The position numbers and the translations under genes were made by a program. Below are positions 8,074 through 15,109 of a stretch of DNA of 47,167 nt, piece after piece. Source of the DNA: Carnobacterium_B sp045617425 (GTDB lineage: Bacteria; Bacillota; Bacilli; Lactobacillales; Carnobacteriaceae); assembly GCF_045617425.1 (NCBI RefSeq), contig NZ_JAZLIO010000014.1, positions 1 to 47,167 of the forward strand. Reading direction: 5' to 3'. The notes beneath the pieces are model-generated. The model worked only from the letters and a program-made list of their open reading frames with translations, was not told the origin of the DNA and did no database searches. Position 1 is the first letter of the stretch, and the number at the start of each line of letters is the position of its first letter.

Positions 8074-8805
8074 CTACCATTTATTTCTAATTTCAAGAGC
8101 CTTTTGAGGGTAATCAGTAATGATACCTGCTACTTGTTTATTTAAACAAAATTGAATATCTTTGCTTTTATTGACCGTCCAGACACGTACCGGAATCTCT
8201 GGCGCTCCAAAAAGACTCTTATTTCTGAACCAACTTAACTTAGGATGCCACATCCGGACTGGGATATCTGAACCTAAAAAAGCGACATTTTCGCCATTAT
8301 TCTTAAATAATAGAGCGATTTCACAAGAAGAATCCACTTCTTTTAATCGAATCAATGTTCGATAATTAAAACTAGAATATTCTATAGCAAAGGGCCAATT
8401 ATTTCCAGCTGCAAAAGCTAGTACTTTCCTCTCAATACCCGGGTAAGCATAATAATCTGTTTTTAGCTCGATATTGATCAATCCTTTGTACCCAATTTCT
8501 TCAAGGAAACAAAAAACTTCCTTCAAGGTCGGGATACGACAATTAGTATATTCAGGAGAAAACCAACTACCTGCATCTATTTTTTTCAATTCCGTTAACG
8601 TTAGATCTTGAACTCTGCCTTTACCATCTGTTGTACGATCAACCGTTTCATCATGAATAACAATTATTTCTTTATCTAAACTTAAATGCACATCAATTTC
8701 AATGCCGTCGCTTCCCACTCGAACAGCTTCTTCGATTGCTTCTAATGTATTCTCTGGATGTGTTCCTTTGCTTCCACGATGAGCGATAATTTTCGTTTGG
8801 TTCAT
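8074..8805 (-). CDS. Glycerophosphodiester phosphodiesterase family protein
   Basis: This protein of about 243 residues is a GDPD-family TIM barrel, which hydrolyses glycerophosphodiesters to glycerol-3-phosphate and an alcohol. The catalytic pattern is clear: IIAHRGSKGTHPENTLEAI with the His-Arg pair, GIEIDVHLS with the metal-binding Glu and Asp, and IVIHDETVDRTTDGKG with the second His. There is no signal peptide, so it is probably cytosolic. I start at 8805 because GGAGGG lies upstream of that ATG; the ATG at 8823 has no ribosome site. It is the first gene of the GDPD-miaA-hflX-ynbB run. The natural substrate is not evident from sequence. Confidence 0.92.
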   Translation of the reverse strand: MNQTKIIAHRGSKGTHPENTLEAIEEAVRVGSDGIEIDVHLSLDKEIIVIHDETVDRTTDGKGRVQDLTLTELKKIDAGSWFSPEYTNCRIPTLKEVFCFLEEIGYKGLINIELKTDYYAYPGIERKVLAFAAGNNWPFAIEYSSFNYRTLIRLKEVDSSCEIALLFKNNGENVAFLGSDIPVRMWHPKLSWFRNKSLFGAPEIPVRVWTVNKSKDIQFCLNKQVAGIITDYPQKALEIRNKW

Positions 8806-8840
8806 GACGTATAGTCCCTCCATTGCTTACATTCTTAATA

Positions 8841-8849
8841 ATTATAGCA
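8841..8849 (-). promoter_or_regulatory. Extended -10 element upstream of the GDPD-miaA-hflX operon
   Basis: The minus strand reads TGC-TATAAT about 36 nt before the GDPD start. No good -35 hexamer is seen, as expected for an extended -10 promoter. Confidence 0.55.
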
Positions 8850-8954
8850 TATTTCTATTCTATCCCCTATAGATAGCTCTATTTCATCTTATGAAACAGT
8901 CGTCTTTTTCTCTAAAGTAACGTACAATAGAGTCTGTTAGAAGGAGGAATCGAG

Positions 8955-9185
8955 ATGTATTTAACGATTGAAGAAACCGCAGAATATTTAGACCTGTCCA
9001 TCACTGATATTACACGTCTTATTCGGGAGAAACAGATTCGCACCTTGTCAGATGGCGAAACCCTTTTAATCTATAAAGAACAATTCAATTTATATTTACA
9101 GGAAATTGAAAAATATAAAAAAGACTTACAAGATTATTTGAACGAACCTATTCCTGAAGACATTGATATAAAAGACGAAGATTAA
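8955..9185 (+). CDS. Small excisionase-type helix-turn-helix protein
   Basis: This 76-residue acidic protein starts MYLTIEETAEYLDLSITDIT, which is the excisionase/MerR-like helix-turn-helix pattern (helix, turn, recognition helix, then a short wing with LSDGETLLIYKEQF). The C-terminal third is a charged, probably helical segment ending IPEDIDIKDED. An AAGGAGGAA ribosome site is 6-7 nt before the ATG, and a strong terminator follows, so it is a genuine monocistronic gene. There is no integrase or phage gene nearby, so a role in excision is unlikely. Similar small proteins are common in Lactobacillales; the target is unknown. Confidence 0.8.
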   Translation: MYLTIEETAEYLDLSITDITRLIREKQIRTLSDGETLLIYKEQFNLYLQEIEKYKKDLQDYLNEPIPEDIDIKDED

Positions 9186-9187
9186 GC

Positions 9188-9227
9188 AAAAAACTTCCGC
9201 TAATAACTTATTAGCGGAAGTTTTTTT
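9188..9227. terminator. Terminator after the small HTH gene
   Basis: The inverted repeat (about 9188-9203 with 9211-9227) is an A-run/T-run-flanked stem with core CTTCCGCTAA. It also lies after the minus-strand rhodanese gene. Confidence 0.88.
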
Positions 9228-9258
9228 GACTATTAAATTCAATCGTTTATTTTATATA

Positions 9259-9654
9259 TTATTGTGTTGCTTTCGTTTTTCCAGTCCAATCACGGTAACC
9301 GCCTTTAAGATGGTGAATATCCGTGTGGCCTTCCTTACGCAAACGAACAGCTGCTCGTAAACTAACTGCTTTATTGTGATCATAAAGATAAACAGGTTGG
9401 TCTTTTCTAATTTCAACGATACGTGTTTTTAAAGTCGAATAAGGAATATTTCTAGCTCCTAAAATGTGCCCTGCATCATAATCTTTTTTCTCACGGACAT
9501 CAATTAATTGAACTTTTCGCATGTCTTTTTTAAAATCTTCCTCTGTTAATTCAATTGAAGCATTTTTACGTCTGAAATAACTATAAATTTCGTAACCTGC
9601 CCATACAATAATGATGATCCATAAAACTATATTAATCAATTGACCTATATCCAA
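9259..9654 (-). CDS. Membrane-anchored rhodanese-like protein lacking the catalytic cysteine
   Basis: This 131-residue protein has one N-terminal membrane segment (about residues 8-24, IVLWIIIIVWAGY) and a rhodanese domain: VQLIDVREKKDYDAGHILGARNIPYS, then the active-loop position and GHTDIHHLKGGYRDW. In active rhodaneses the loop holds a cysteine (YCxxGxR); here it reads LYDHNKAVSLRAA, and the whole protein has no cysteine. It therefore cannot perform sulfur transfer by the usual mechanism and may be a binding domain. The start is TTG at 9654, with AAAGGGG about 10 nt upstream. It lies in the yqgQ-glcK neighbourhood, where similar proteins occur in related genomes as I recall. Confidence 0.85.
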   Translation of the reverse strand: MDIGQLINIVLWIIIIVWAGYEIYSYFRRKNASIELTEEDFKKDMRKVQLIDVREKKDYDAGHILGARNIPYSTLKTRIVEIRKDQPVYLYDHNKAVSLRAAVRLRKEGHTDIHHLKGGYRDWTGKTKATQ

Positions 9655-9763
9655 TTCTTACTTACCCCTTTCAACTCTTTCTACAGGGATAATTGTACAC
9701 AAGAACGGCGTCTTTTACTAGCTTTTTTTATTGCCATTGTTTTTTACAGAATTTATGATGTAC

Positions 9764-10873
9764 TTAATTAGGCATACTGATCAACGAATAGATTTTTTGC
9801 GCTTCTAAATCTAAAATACTTTCAAAACGCCAACCATATAAGCTATACTTGCCATTTTCTGACACGGAAATCGGAGCATTATCTGGCAGATCCAAAATAG
9901 ACTTAATCGTCTTTCCATCAAAATCCAATTGCCCAAATTCAAAATCCCCTGTTCCAAGTTCTAATTTCACCGATTCTTTTGCAAAAACTCCATAAACGGG
10001 TGTATCTCTTGCAGCCTGACTTAAATAAGGAAAAACAAGACGATCGTTCATGGTTACTTTAGGGATTGTCATAAATGACTGATCCACCATAAAAGGATAT
10101 TGGTAGTTCAAGAGTAATTCATCATCTGAAAAATCTGAAGGTGTGTAGGTAATAAACGTATCTTCATGAACAAAAAAACCAGAAACCTGATTCTTTAATC
10201 GTAAAGATTCATTCGTTCGAGTATCCCCCATATAAAGATCACCTGTTTCAAGAGAAAAATCATCTTTATTATCTACATATAGATACAAATTAGAAGAATA
10301 CCAAGAAGGTGTCAGCGAAGCAGAAGGAACGGGTACAACTTCATTAGTTTCAACATTCCAATTGCCAACAGCTATTTTTTCTTCTGACTGATAATAAGAA
10401 ATGAATATCTGATTTTGATTTGCCGGGTTCCAATTTACGTTAACAAATCCTTTGGTTACTAAGGGTAATTTTTGTACAACTGTTCCATTTAGGTCAACTA
10501 TTCTTAATTCTCCACCATCTTCACCAACAACTTGAATCAACACTTGTTGCTGATCTTCTGAAATAACAGCGGTTAAAATAATGCCATCTGCTTCATAGAC
10601 AGGATTGTTCTCACCTGTAAAAATATTAAAAATAGATAAACTGTCATTATTAATTTCACCAGTGTGCAGCAAAACCTCTTCATCTGACATCCATCCGATT
10701 ACTTTTCTAAAACTTTCATACTCTATTGGGATTTCCTTATATGACAAAGGATTTTTTTCTGGGTCAGGAGCTTCAGTTGATTGTTTTTTAGTGCAACTTA
10801 TTAAAAATAAGGTCGCGGAAAAAAGTAAAATAACTAAGCTAAAAATGATATACTTTTTCTTTTTTCTTTTCAT
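9764..10873 (-). CDS. Lipoprotein, possible YqgU-like beta-propeller
   Basis: This exported lipoprotein of about 369 residues starts with a basic stretch (MKRKKKKY), a hydrophobic segment and a lipobox LISC, so it should be lipidated on that cysteine and face the outside. The mature part is rich in repeated short motifs of the type found in WD-like or six-bladed propellers (GWMSDEEVLLHTGE, VNWNPANQNQIFISYYQ, VSENGKYSLYGWRF). In Bacillus a lipoprotein gene, yqgU, lies near yqgQ-glcK, and this may be its counterpart; that link is from context and weak similarity. I start at the ATG at 10873 with AAGGTGA 7 nt upstream. Function is unknown. Confidence 0.75.
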   Translation of the reverse strand: MKRKKKKYIIFSLVILLFSATLFLISCTKKQSTEAPDPEKNPLSYKEIPIEYESFRKVIGWMSDEEVLLHTGEINNDSLSIFNIFTGENNPVYEADGIILTAVISEDQQQVLIQVVGEDGGELRIVDLNGTVVQKLPLVTKGFVNVNWNPANQNQIFISYYQSEEKIAVGNWNVETNEVVPVPSASLTPSWYSSNLYLYVDNKDDFSLETGDLYMGDTRTNESLRLKNQVSGFFVHEDTFITYTPSDFSDDELLLNYQYPFMVDQSFMTIPKVTMNDRLVFPYLSQAARDTPVYGVFAKESVKLELGTGDFEFGQLDFDGKTIKSILDLPDNAPISVSENGKYSLYGWRFESILDLEAQKIYSLISMPN

Positions 10874-10940
10874 TCTAATCACCTTATTTTTGACTTATTT
10901 AGGATTCTCCCTCTCGAAAGCATTCTCATCATCTCGTTAG

Positions 10941-10949
10941 ATTATAACA
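10941..10949 (-). promoter_or_regulatory. Extended -10 element of the lipoprotein gene
   Basis: The minus strand reads TGT-TATAAT about 68 nt before the start codon. Confidence 0.5.
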
Positions 10950-11030
10950 TACGCTATACGTTTAAACACTCATTAACCTTTATATAACAACATCAACGAA
11001 TGTATCCCCATACAAAATCCCACTTTTAAA

Positions 11031-11079
11031 TGAATAAAAAGACGACTTCTTTAAATTACCGAAGTCGTCTTTTTATTCA
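11031..11079 (-). terminator. Terminator after glcK
   Basis: A 19-bp perfect inverted repeat (11031-11049 with 11061-11079) lies just downstream of the glucokinase stop codon. It carries A and T runs on both flanks. Confidence 0.88.
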
Positions 11080-11119
11080 GTATAACTTTACTTTTCAATA
11101 GCTAAAAAGAATGATTAAA

Positions 11120-12094
11120 TCAAAGAGTTCCATTCAAATGTTCTTTGATTAATGAACTGGCTCCAACTACTCCTGCATTGTTTCCTAATTCAGCTAATCT
11201 AATTTTTGTCGTTTCACGAATAGTTGGATAAGTAAATTGATCAAAATAAGTTTTGATTTGATCAATTAAAAATACTCCAGCATTAGAAACGCCTCCGCCA
11301 ATTACAATTGTAGATGGATTTAATGTATTTGCAACACTTGCACAAGCCAAACCTAAAAAGTAAGCTACTTTTTCGACAACTCGAACAGCTAATTTGTCAT
11401 TTTCTTTTGCAAAATCAAAAACATCTTTGGCTGTTATTAATTGACCATCGTCAATATTGTATTTCAACTGTGATTCTCCAGCGTAGTCTTCCGAAAAATC
11501 TCTAGCTAAACGTACAACTCCTGTAGCACTTGCTACAGTTTCCAGACAACCTTTCTTTCCACATGTACAGTCATACCCCTCTGGATTAACTGTAATGTGT
11601 CCAATTTCTCCTGCTGCACCAGCAACACCATGAATCAAACGGCCGCCAGCAATAATTCCTCCACCAACACCGGTTCCTAAAGTGATAAAGACAACATCTT
11701 CTTCATTTGCTCCAGCACCCTTCCAGCGTTCTCCAAGAGCCGCTACATTTGCATCATTATCAATAGCAAAAGAAATTCCAGTGCCCTCTTCGATTAATTT
11801 TTTAACTGGCTGGCTTGTTTTCCAATTCAAGTTGTACGCACCAATAACGGTTCCGGCTTTACGATCGACTGTTCCTGGGGATCCCATTCCAATGCCAATG
11901 AAATCACTTGGAGTTAATTGATATTTTTCAAGCTGCTCATTGATTGATTCAACAATTGCCGGAACAATTCGTGATCCATTTTCCGTTGAATCGGTTACAA
12001 GGCTCCATTTCTGTTGAATATCCCCTTCACTTGTTAAAATTGCAAATTTTACAGTTGTTCCACCTAAATCGATTCCAATGATTTTTTTTGTCAT
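11120..12094 (-). CDS. glcK: ROK-family glucokinase
   Basis: This 324-residue ROK sugar kinase phosphorylates glucose to glucose-6-phosphate. The phosphate-binding motif IGIDLGGTTVKFAIL is at the N-terminus, IDNDANVAALGE carries the catalytic Asp region, FITLGTGVGGGII is the second phosphate motif, and GEIGHITVN with CTCGKKGCLE gives the ROK zinc site (His plus three Cys). GGAGGAAG precedes the ATG. It follows yqgQ by 27 bp in the order rhomboid-yqgQ-glcK known from Bacillus. Together with zwf (27368-28855) and the phosphohexomutase it covers the entry of glucose into central metabolism. Confidence 0.95.
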   Translation of the reverse strand: MTKKIIGIDLGGTTVKFAILTSEGDIQQKWSLVTDSTENGSRIVPAIVESINEQLEKYQLTPSDFIGIGMGSPGTVDRKAGTVIGAYNLNWKTSQPVKKLIEEGTGISFAIDNDANVAALGERWKGAGANEEDVVFITLGTGVGGGIIAGGRLIHGVAGAAGEIGHITVNPEGYDCTCGKKGCLETVASATGVVRLARDFSEDYAGESQLKYNIDDGQLITAKDVFDFAKENDKLAVRVVEKVAYFLGLACASVANTLNPSTIVIGGGVSNAGVFLIDQIKTYFDQFTYPTIRETTKIRLAELGNNAGVVGASSLIKEHLNGTL

Positions 12095-12121
12095 AATACT
12101 TCTTCCTCCGCATTCAACTTA

Positions 12122-12325
12122 TTATTCTTTTGATTGTTCTTCTTTACGATGCTCTTGTTTTAAAATCAGTAAAGCGGGCAAATATTCATCATTTTCTATC
12201 AGCCCATTTTCGTGTAATTTTTTTAATTCAACCATCATTAATTCAATATCCCAAATTCGTTTTCCAATATATACATAAATACCAAAGCGTTTCAATAATT
12301 GCTGCACATCATATAAAGTTCTCAC
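12122..12325 (-). CDS. yqgQ: YqgQ family protein (DUF910)
   Basis: This 67-residue soluble protein matches the YqgQ/DUF910 pattern: LYDVQQLLKRFGIYVYIGKR, then IELMMVELKKLHENGLI. It is predicted to be a small helical bundle, and its function is unknown. The start codon is GTG at 12325, with GGGAG 7 nt upstream. It lies between a rhomboid protease and glucokinase, with gaps of 11 and 27 bp, so the three are almost certainly co-transcribed. Confidence 0.9.
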   Translation of the reverse strand: MRTLYDVQQLLKRFGIYVYIGKRIWDIELMMVELKKLHENGLIENDEYLPALLILKQEHRKEEQSKE

Positions 12326-12336
12326 TGCTCCACTCC

Positions 12337-13044
12337 CTACAGTCCAAATAGAGGGACAGCGGTATTGAGGTAACCTATATAAGCTAGAACAATAACCATT
12401 AATAGAAACAGTCCGCCATATATCAAGCGCTTATTCCGCCATATTTTAAGTGGGTTAGGCACACTGATGGCTGTGGCAAGCAAAAAGCCCCCTAACAAAC
12501 CTCCTAAATGTCCAGCCATATCAATAGAGGAACTAAATATTCCGAATACAATATTAATAATAATCAACATACCAAAACTTTTTGCCATTTGCTGGATTGC
12601 TGGATTGGATTTAAACGTCTGCCCAAGCATAATAGTCGATCCAAACAGACCAAATAAAGCTGTACTTGCACCAGCAGATAAAGCATCACTAAACGCAAAA
12701 CTCGCAAGATTTCCTGCTATGCCACTAAGCAAGTAAATTCCGGCAAATCGCAAATGTCCAAACATACCTTCTAATTGTTCCCCTAAGTAGTATAGAATCA
12801 CTGAATTCATTAATAAATGAATAAATCCAATATGCAAGAACATAGGTGTAATTAATCTCCACCATTCTCCTAAAACAATATATGGATTAAACTTTGCTCC
12901 ATATTTTACTAATGTAGCAACGTTAGTACTTCCACCATCTAAAGTCATTAAAACAAATGCTAAAATTTGAATTATCAAAAGAGCATAGGTTACGACTGGT
13001 TTTCTAAAAAAACGTTTTAATTTCATTTGAGTACTGTATTCCAA
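12337..13044 (-). CDS. Rhomboid family intramembrane serine protease
   Basis: This 235-residue six-to-seven-helix membrane protein cleaves substrates within the membrane. The catalytic serine is in GASTALFGLFGS (GxS motif) and the catalytic histidine in MAGHLGGLLGGF. The first helix is followed by the conserved WWRLITPMFLHIGFIHLLMNS segment. It corresponds to the membrane core of Bacillus YqgP (GluP) but lacks the long N-terminal and C-terminal soluble domains of that protein, so it is a short form. The start is TTG at 13044 with GGAG 8 nt upstream; an ATG at 13026 is possible but has no ribosome site. First gene of the rhomboid-yqgQ-glcK operon. Confidence 0.93.
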   Translation of the reverse strand: MEYSTQMKLKRFFRKPVVTYALLIIQILAFVLMTLDGGSTNVATLVKYGAKFNPYIVLGEWWRLITPMFLHIGFIHLLMNSVILYYLGEQLEGMFGHLRFAGIYLLSGIAGNLASFAFSDALSAGASTALFGLFGSTIMLGQTFKSNPAIQQMAKSFGMLIIINIVFGIFSSSIDMAGHLGGLLGGFLLATAISVPNPLKIWRNKRLIYGGLFLLMVIVLAYIGYLNTAVPLFGL

Positions 13045-13114
13045 ACTATCAACTCCATTCTATAACTAAATGAACCAGTTAAAAATCAGACTGATCAAAT
13101 AACCTCTACTATTT

Positions 13115-13123
13115 ATTATAGCA
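13115..13123 (-). promoter_or_regulatory. Extended -10 promoter of the rhomboid-yqgQ-glcK operon
   Basis: The minus strand reads TGC-TATAAT about 70 nt before the rhomboid TTG start. A weak -35-like GTTAAG lies 17 nt upstream of the -10. Confidence 0.6.
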
Positions 13124-13180
13124 TAAAGCTGCTTATTCTTAACAACAATACTCAAGTTCATATTATAAAAATAGGCATAT

Positions 13181-13230
13181 AAAAATACTGTTAAGATTTA
13201 GGTGGTCAACTAAATCTTAACAGTATTTTT
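13181..13230. terminator. Strong terminator hairpin after the gene at 13258-13548
   Basis: A 21-bp perfect inverted repeat (13181-13201 with 13210-13230) has A and T runs at its ends. Confidence 0.9.
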
Positions 13231-13257
13231 CTTCAACAAACACATCAGCAAATACGT

Positions 13258-13548
13258 TTATTCCATATTTCCGATATCTTTACTTAAGTTATTGATAGCG
13301 TCTAAATTTTCTTTTGTATGTTTGTCTTCAGAATCTGAATTTTCTTCTTTCGTATCAGATTCAAGAATTGAAATAGTAACGATTTGACCTGGATTCAAAT
13401 AATAAGATATTCCTTTTTCGTCTTCTAATAAGACAAAACTTTCTAACAATTCTCCATCTTCATCTGTTACTTTGTTTAGCAGTTGTTCAGCAGAACTATT
13501 GAAAGTAACAGTTGTTCCATTACTGAAATGTACTTCACTTTTATCCAT
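13258..13548 (-). CDS. Hypothetical small acidic protein
   Basis: This 96-residue acidic protein is one I do not recognise. It begins MDKSEVHFSNGTTVTFNSSA. A likely beta-rich N-terminal half (VTFNSSAEQLL, SFVLLEDEKGISYYLNPGQIVTISIL) is followed by a charged, probably disordered C-terminal tail. There is no signal peptide or membrane segment. I start at the ATG at 13548, with AAGGTGG 8 nt upstream; the longer frame begins with a GTG placed inside the ribosome site. An extended -10 (TGA-TATACT, 13580-13588) and a strong terminator show it is a real transcription unit between rpmG and the rhomboid operon. Confidence 0.7.
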   Translation of the reverse strand: MDKSEVHFSNGTTVTFNSSAEQLLNKVTDEDGELLESFVLLEDEKGISYYLNPGQIVTISILESDTKEENSDSEDKHTKENLDAINNLSKDIGNME

Positions 13549-13579
13549 CCTCAAAACCACCTTTTCATTTATTGGTTTT

Positions 13580-13588
13580 AGTATATCA
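13580..13588 (-). promoter_or_regulatory. Extended -10 element of the hypothetical gene
   Basis: The minus strand reads TGA-TATACT about 32 nt before the start codon, with no clear -35. Confidence 0.5.
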
Positions 13589-13644
13589 AATACACATCAT
13601 TGAACCTAATGCTATGCTCTTCAGATTAGTTTTCTCCATATAAA

Positions 13645-13671
13645 AAAGCTGAAAGAATTCCTTTCAGCTTT
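13645..13671 (-). terminator. Terminator after rpmG
   Basis: An 11-bp perfect stem (13645-13655 with 13661-13671) is followed on the minus strand by a run of T residues. Confidence 0.85.
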
Positions 13672-13715
13672 ATCTATATAGATCTCATTTTTTGCGAATT
13701 GAAATAACAAAGATG

Positions 13716-13865
13716 TTATTTTGTTTCACGATGTAAAGTTACAACACGTTCGCGCGGGCAGTATTTTTTGAATTCAACACGGTCCGGACTGTTACGTTTG
13801 TTTTTCTTTGAGATGTAATTACGTTCTTTACATTCTGTACATTCCAATGTGATGTTTACACGCAT
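13716..13865 (-). CDS. rpmG: 50S ribosomal protein L33
   Basis: This 49-residue protein, MRVNITLECTECKERNYISK at the N-terminus and TLHRETK at the C-terminus, is ribosomal protein L33 of the large subunit. The first zinc-knuckle pair (CTEC) is intact, but the second is reduced to one cysteine (YCPRE instead of CxxC), giving three of the four zinc ligands. It is therefore probably a C-minus, zinc-independent form; such forms are common in Firmicutes, which carry several rpmG genes. GGAGGG is 7 nt before the ATG. The longer in-frame ORF has no such site. Confidence 0.96.
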   Translation of the reverse strand: MRVNITLECTECKERNYISKKNKRNSPDRVEFKKYCPRERVVTLHRETK

Positions 13866-13926
13866 GATTTTCCCTCCAAGCATTAAACAGTATTTGAAGA
13901 CATAGTTGTTGTCTTCTGACTTAAAT

Positions 13927-13935
13927 ATCATATCA
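13927..13935 (-). promoter_or_regulatory. Extended -10 element of rpmG
   Basis: The minus strand reads TGA-TATGAT about 62 nt upstream of the start. The leader contains a small hairpin (GAAGAC/GTCTTC, about 13898-13918). Confidence 0.5.
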
Positions 13936-14007
13936 CTTTTTGTATAAACATGCTAGCATTTTTTTAGAGGTTGTAAAGTTTTTTTACTTTACGCCCTTTA
14001 TTTCCAC

Positions 14008-14517
14008 TTAATTATTATCCATCAATACACTAGCTAATTCATTATAATCCATCTCACTTGATACTTCATAAGAACCAGGACGAATAAGCGCAGCGTAACT
14101 ATTATCTTCTAAGAACCCATCAAAATCAAAAGCATCATCTATCAATCCCTGTTCTTCTAGTTGTTGACTGGCAACACTACTTGGATCGCCATCATTGATA
14201 ATAACCGTAATTTTTTTCTCACTAGGTTCAGAGGATTCTGATTCGGCATTCTCCGCTGATTCACTTGTTGCTTCTTCAACGTCAGCAGTTTCACTTGTTT
14301 CCGTTTCTTTTTCTAAATCAGCAACTTCCTTATCAGCTAATAAAGCTTCATACTTTTCTTTATAGGAAATTTCTTCTTTAGTTGGGACAGTTTCTTCCGT
14401 CTTCTCATTTTCAGAGGCGATTGGTTGAACATCATAAAGGAAAAGTCTATATCCTGCAAGAACAATAGCAGAAACTAAAAATCCTATTGCTAAGTAACGT
14501 AATGCCGGTTTACTCAT
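14008..14517 (-). CDS. Membrane-anchored protein with an MltG/YceG-type LysM-like domain, catalytic domain absent
   Basis: This 169-residue protein has one N-terminal membrane segment (about 9-28) and a long acidic Glu/Ser/Thr-rich spacer. The C-terminal domain of about 65 residues (KKITVIINDGDPSSVASQQL through LIRPGSYEVSSEMDYNELAS) resembles the LysM-like subdomain that precedes the catalytic part of the endolytic transglycosylase MltG. The MltG catalytic domain (with its Glu) is missing, and no continuation is seen downstream in any frame, so this looks like a stand-alone anchored peptidoglycan-binding protein rather than a frameshifted MltG. AAAGGAG precedes the ATG. The neighbour 14542-14892 lies 24 bp upstream, and the two are probably co-transcribed. 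Confidence 0.7.
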   Translation of the reverse strand: MSKPALRYLAIGFLVSAIVLAGYRLFLYDVQPIASENEKTEETVPTKEEISYKEKYEALLADKEVADLEKETETSETADVEEATSESAENAESESSEPSEKKITVIINDGDPSSVASQQLEEQGLIDDAFDFDGFLEDNSYAALIRPGSYEVSSEMDYNELASVLMDNN

Positions 14518-14541
14518 GTTATTATTCTCCTTTATTAGGGA

Positions 14542-14892
14542 TTAATTATTTTTAACATACTCATCGATAACAACTTTTACAGTTGCTTCAGATAAACGTG
14601 TTTGCATAACAATGTCTTCAATTGCTACACCTTGCGTATATAAACTGACTACATGCTTCTTCAAAACATCATGAATCTTAGCTGATGTTGGTGTTTCTGT
14701 TACTTGAATATTTAACTCTTCTTCTAATACTGAAACCCGTTTTTTCAAACTATAAATGTCTTGTAGCAATTGCAGAGACAATTCTTCAAATTCTTCTTTA
14801 ATTTTCTCGCCATTATCTTTTTTATAAAATGACCAGCCAATTAACGCAACCGCAATGACTAATAAGATAATCACAATTATCCATAAGTCCAT
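14542..14892 (-). CDS. Small membrane protein with coiled coil and C-terminal HTH-like segment
   Basis: This 116-residue protein has an N-terminal transmembrane segment (about residues 4-22, LWIIVIILLVIAVALIGWSF). A predicted coiled coil follows (EEFEELSLQLLQDIYSLKKR, VSVLEEELN), and then a short helix-turn-helix-like end (YTQGVAIEDIVMQTRLSEAT). The architecture recalls the Bacillus SwrB type of protein, but I cannot claim homology. I start at the ATG at 14892, with AGGTG 6 nt upstream; the longer frame begins at a GTG inside that site. It precedes the MltG-like anchor protein, so a cell-envelope role is plausible. Confidence 0.65.
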   Translation of the reverse strand: MDLWIIVIILLVIAVALIGWSFYKKDNGEKIKEEFEELSLQLLQDIYSLKKRVSVLEEELNIQVTETPTSAKIHDVLKKHVVSLYTQGVAIEDIVMQTRLSEATVKVVIDEYVKNN

Positions 14893-15063
14893 CAAATTCA
14901 CCTCTTCTTTTTAATCTCAAATTCAAGTTTAACATACCTTAGTTAAAAAAAATACTTTGTAAAATAAACTTAATAATTTAATGATTTAGCAATGTATTTT
15001 GCTGAATTGGGAAAACAAGGATTTAAATTCAAGAATTACTAGATACACTTCTGATTGCTGTAA

Positions 15064-15102
15064 AAAAAAGACTTTACCAAAAAATCTGGTAAAATCTTTT
15101 TT
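15064..15102 (-). terminator. Terminator after the PBP gene
   Basis: A 15-bp stem with one mismatch (15064-15078 with 15088-15102) lies between the PBP stop and the next gene and has flanking A and T runs. Confidence 0.75.
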
Positions 15103-15109
15103 AAATTTC

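Noticed and set aside
8955..9185. Excisionase of a mobile element
   Set aside because: No integrase, attachment repeats or phage genes are present nearby. The helix-turn-helix fold alone is not evidence of mobility.
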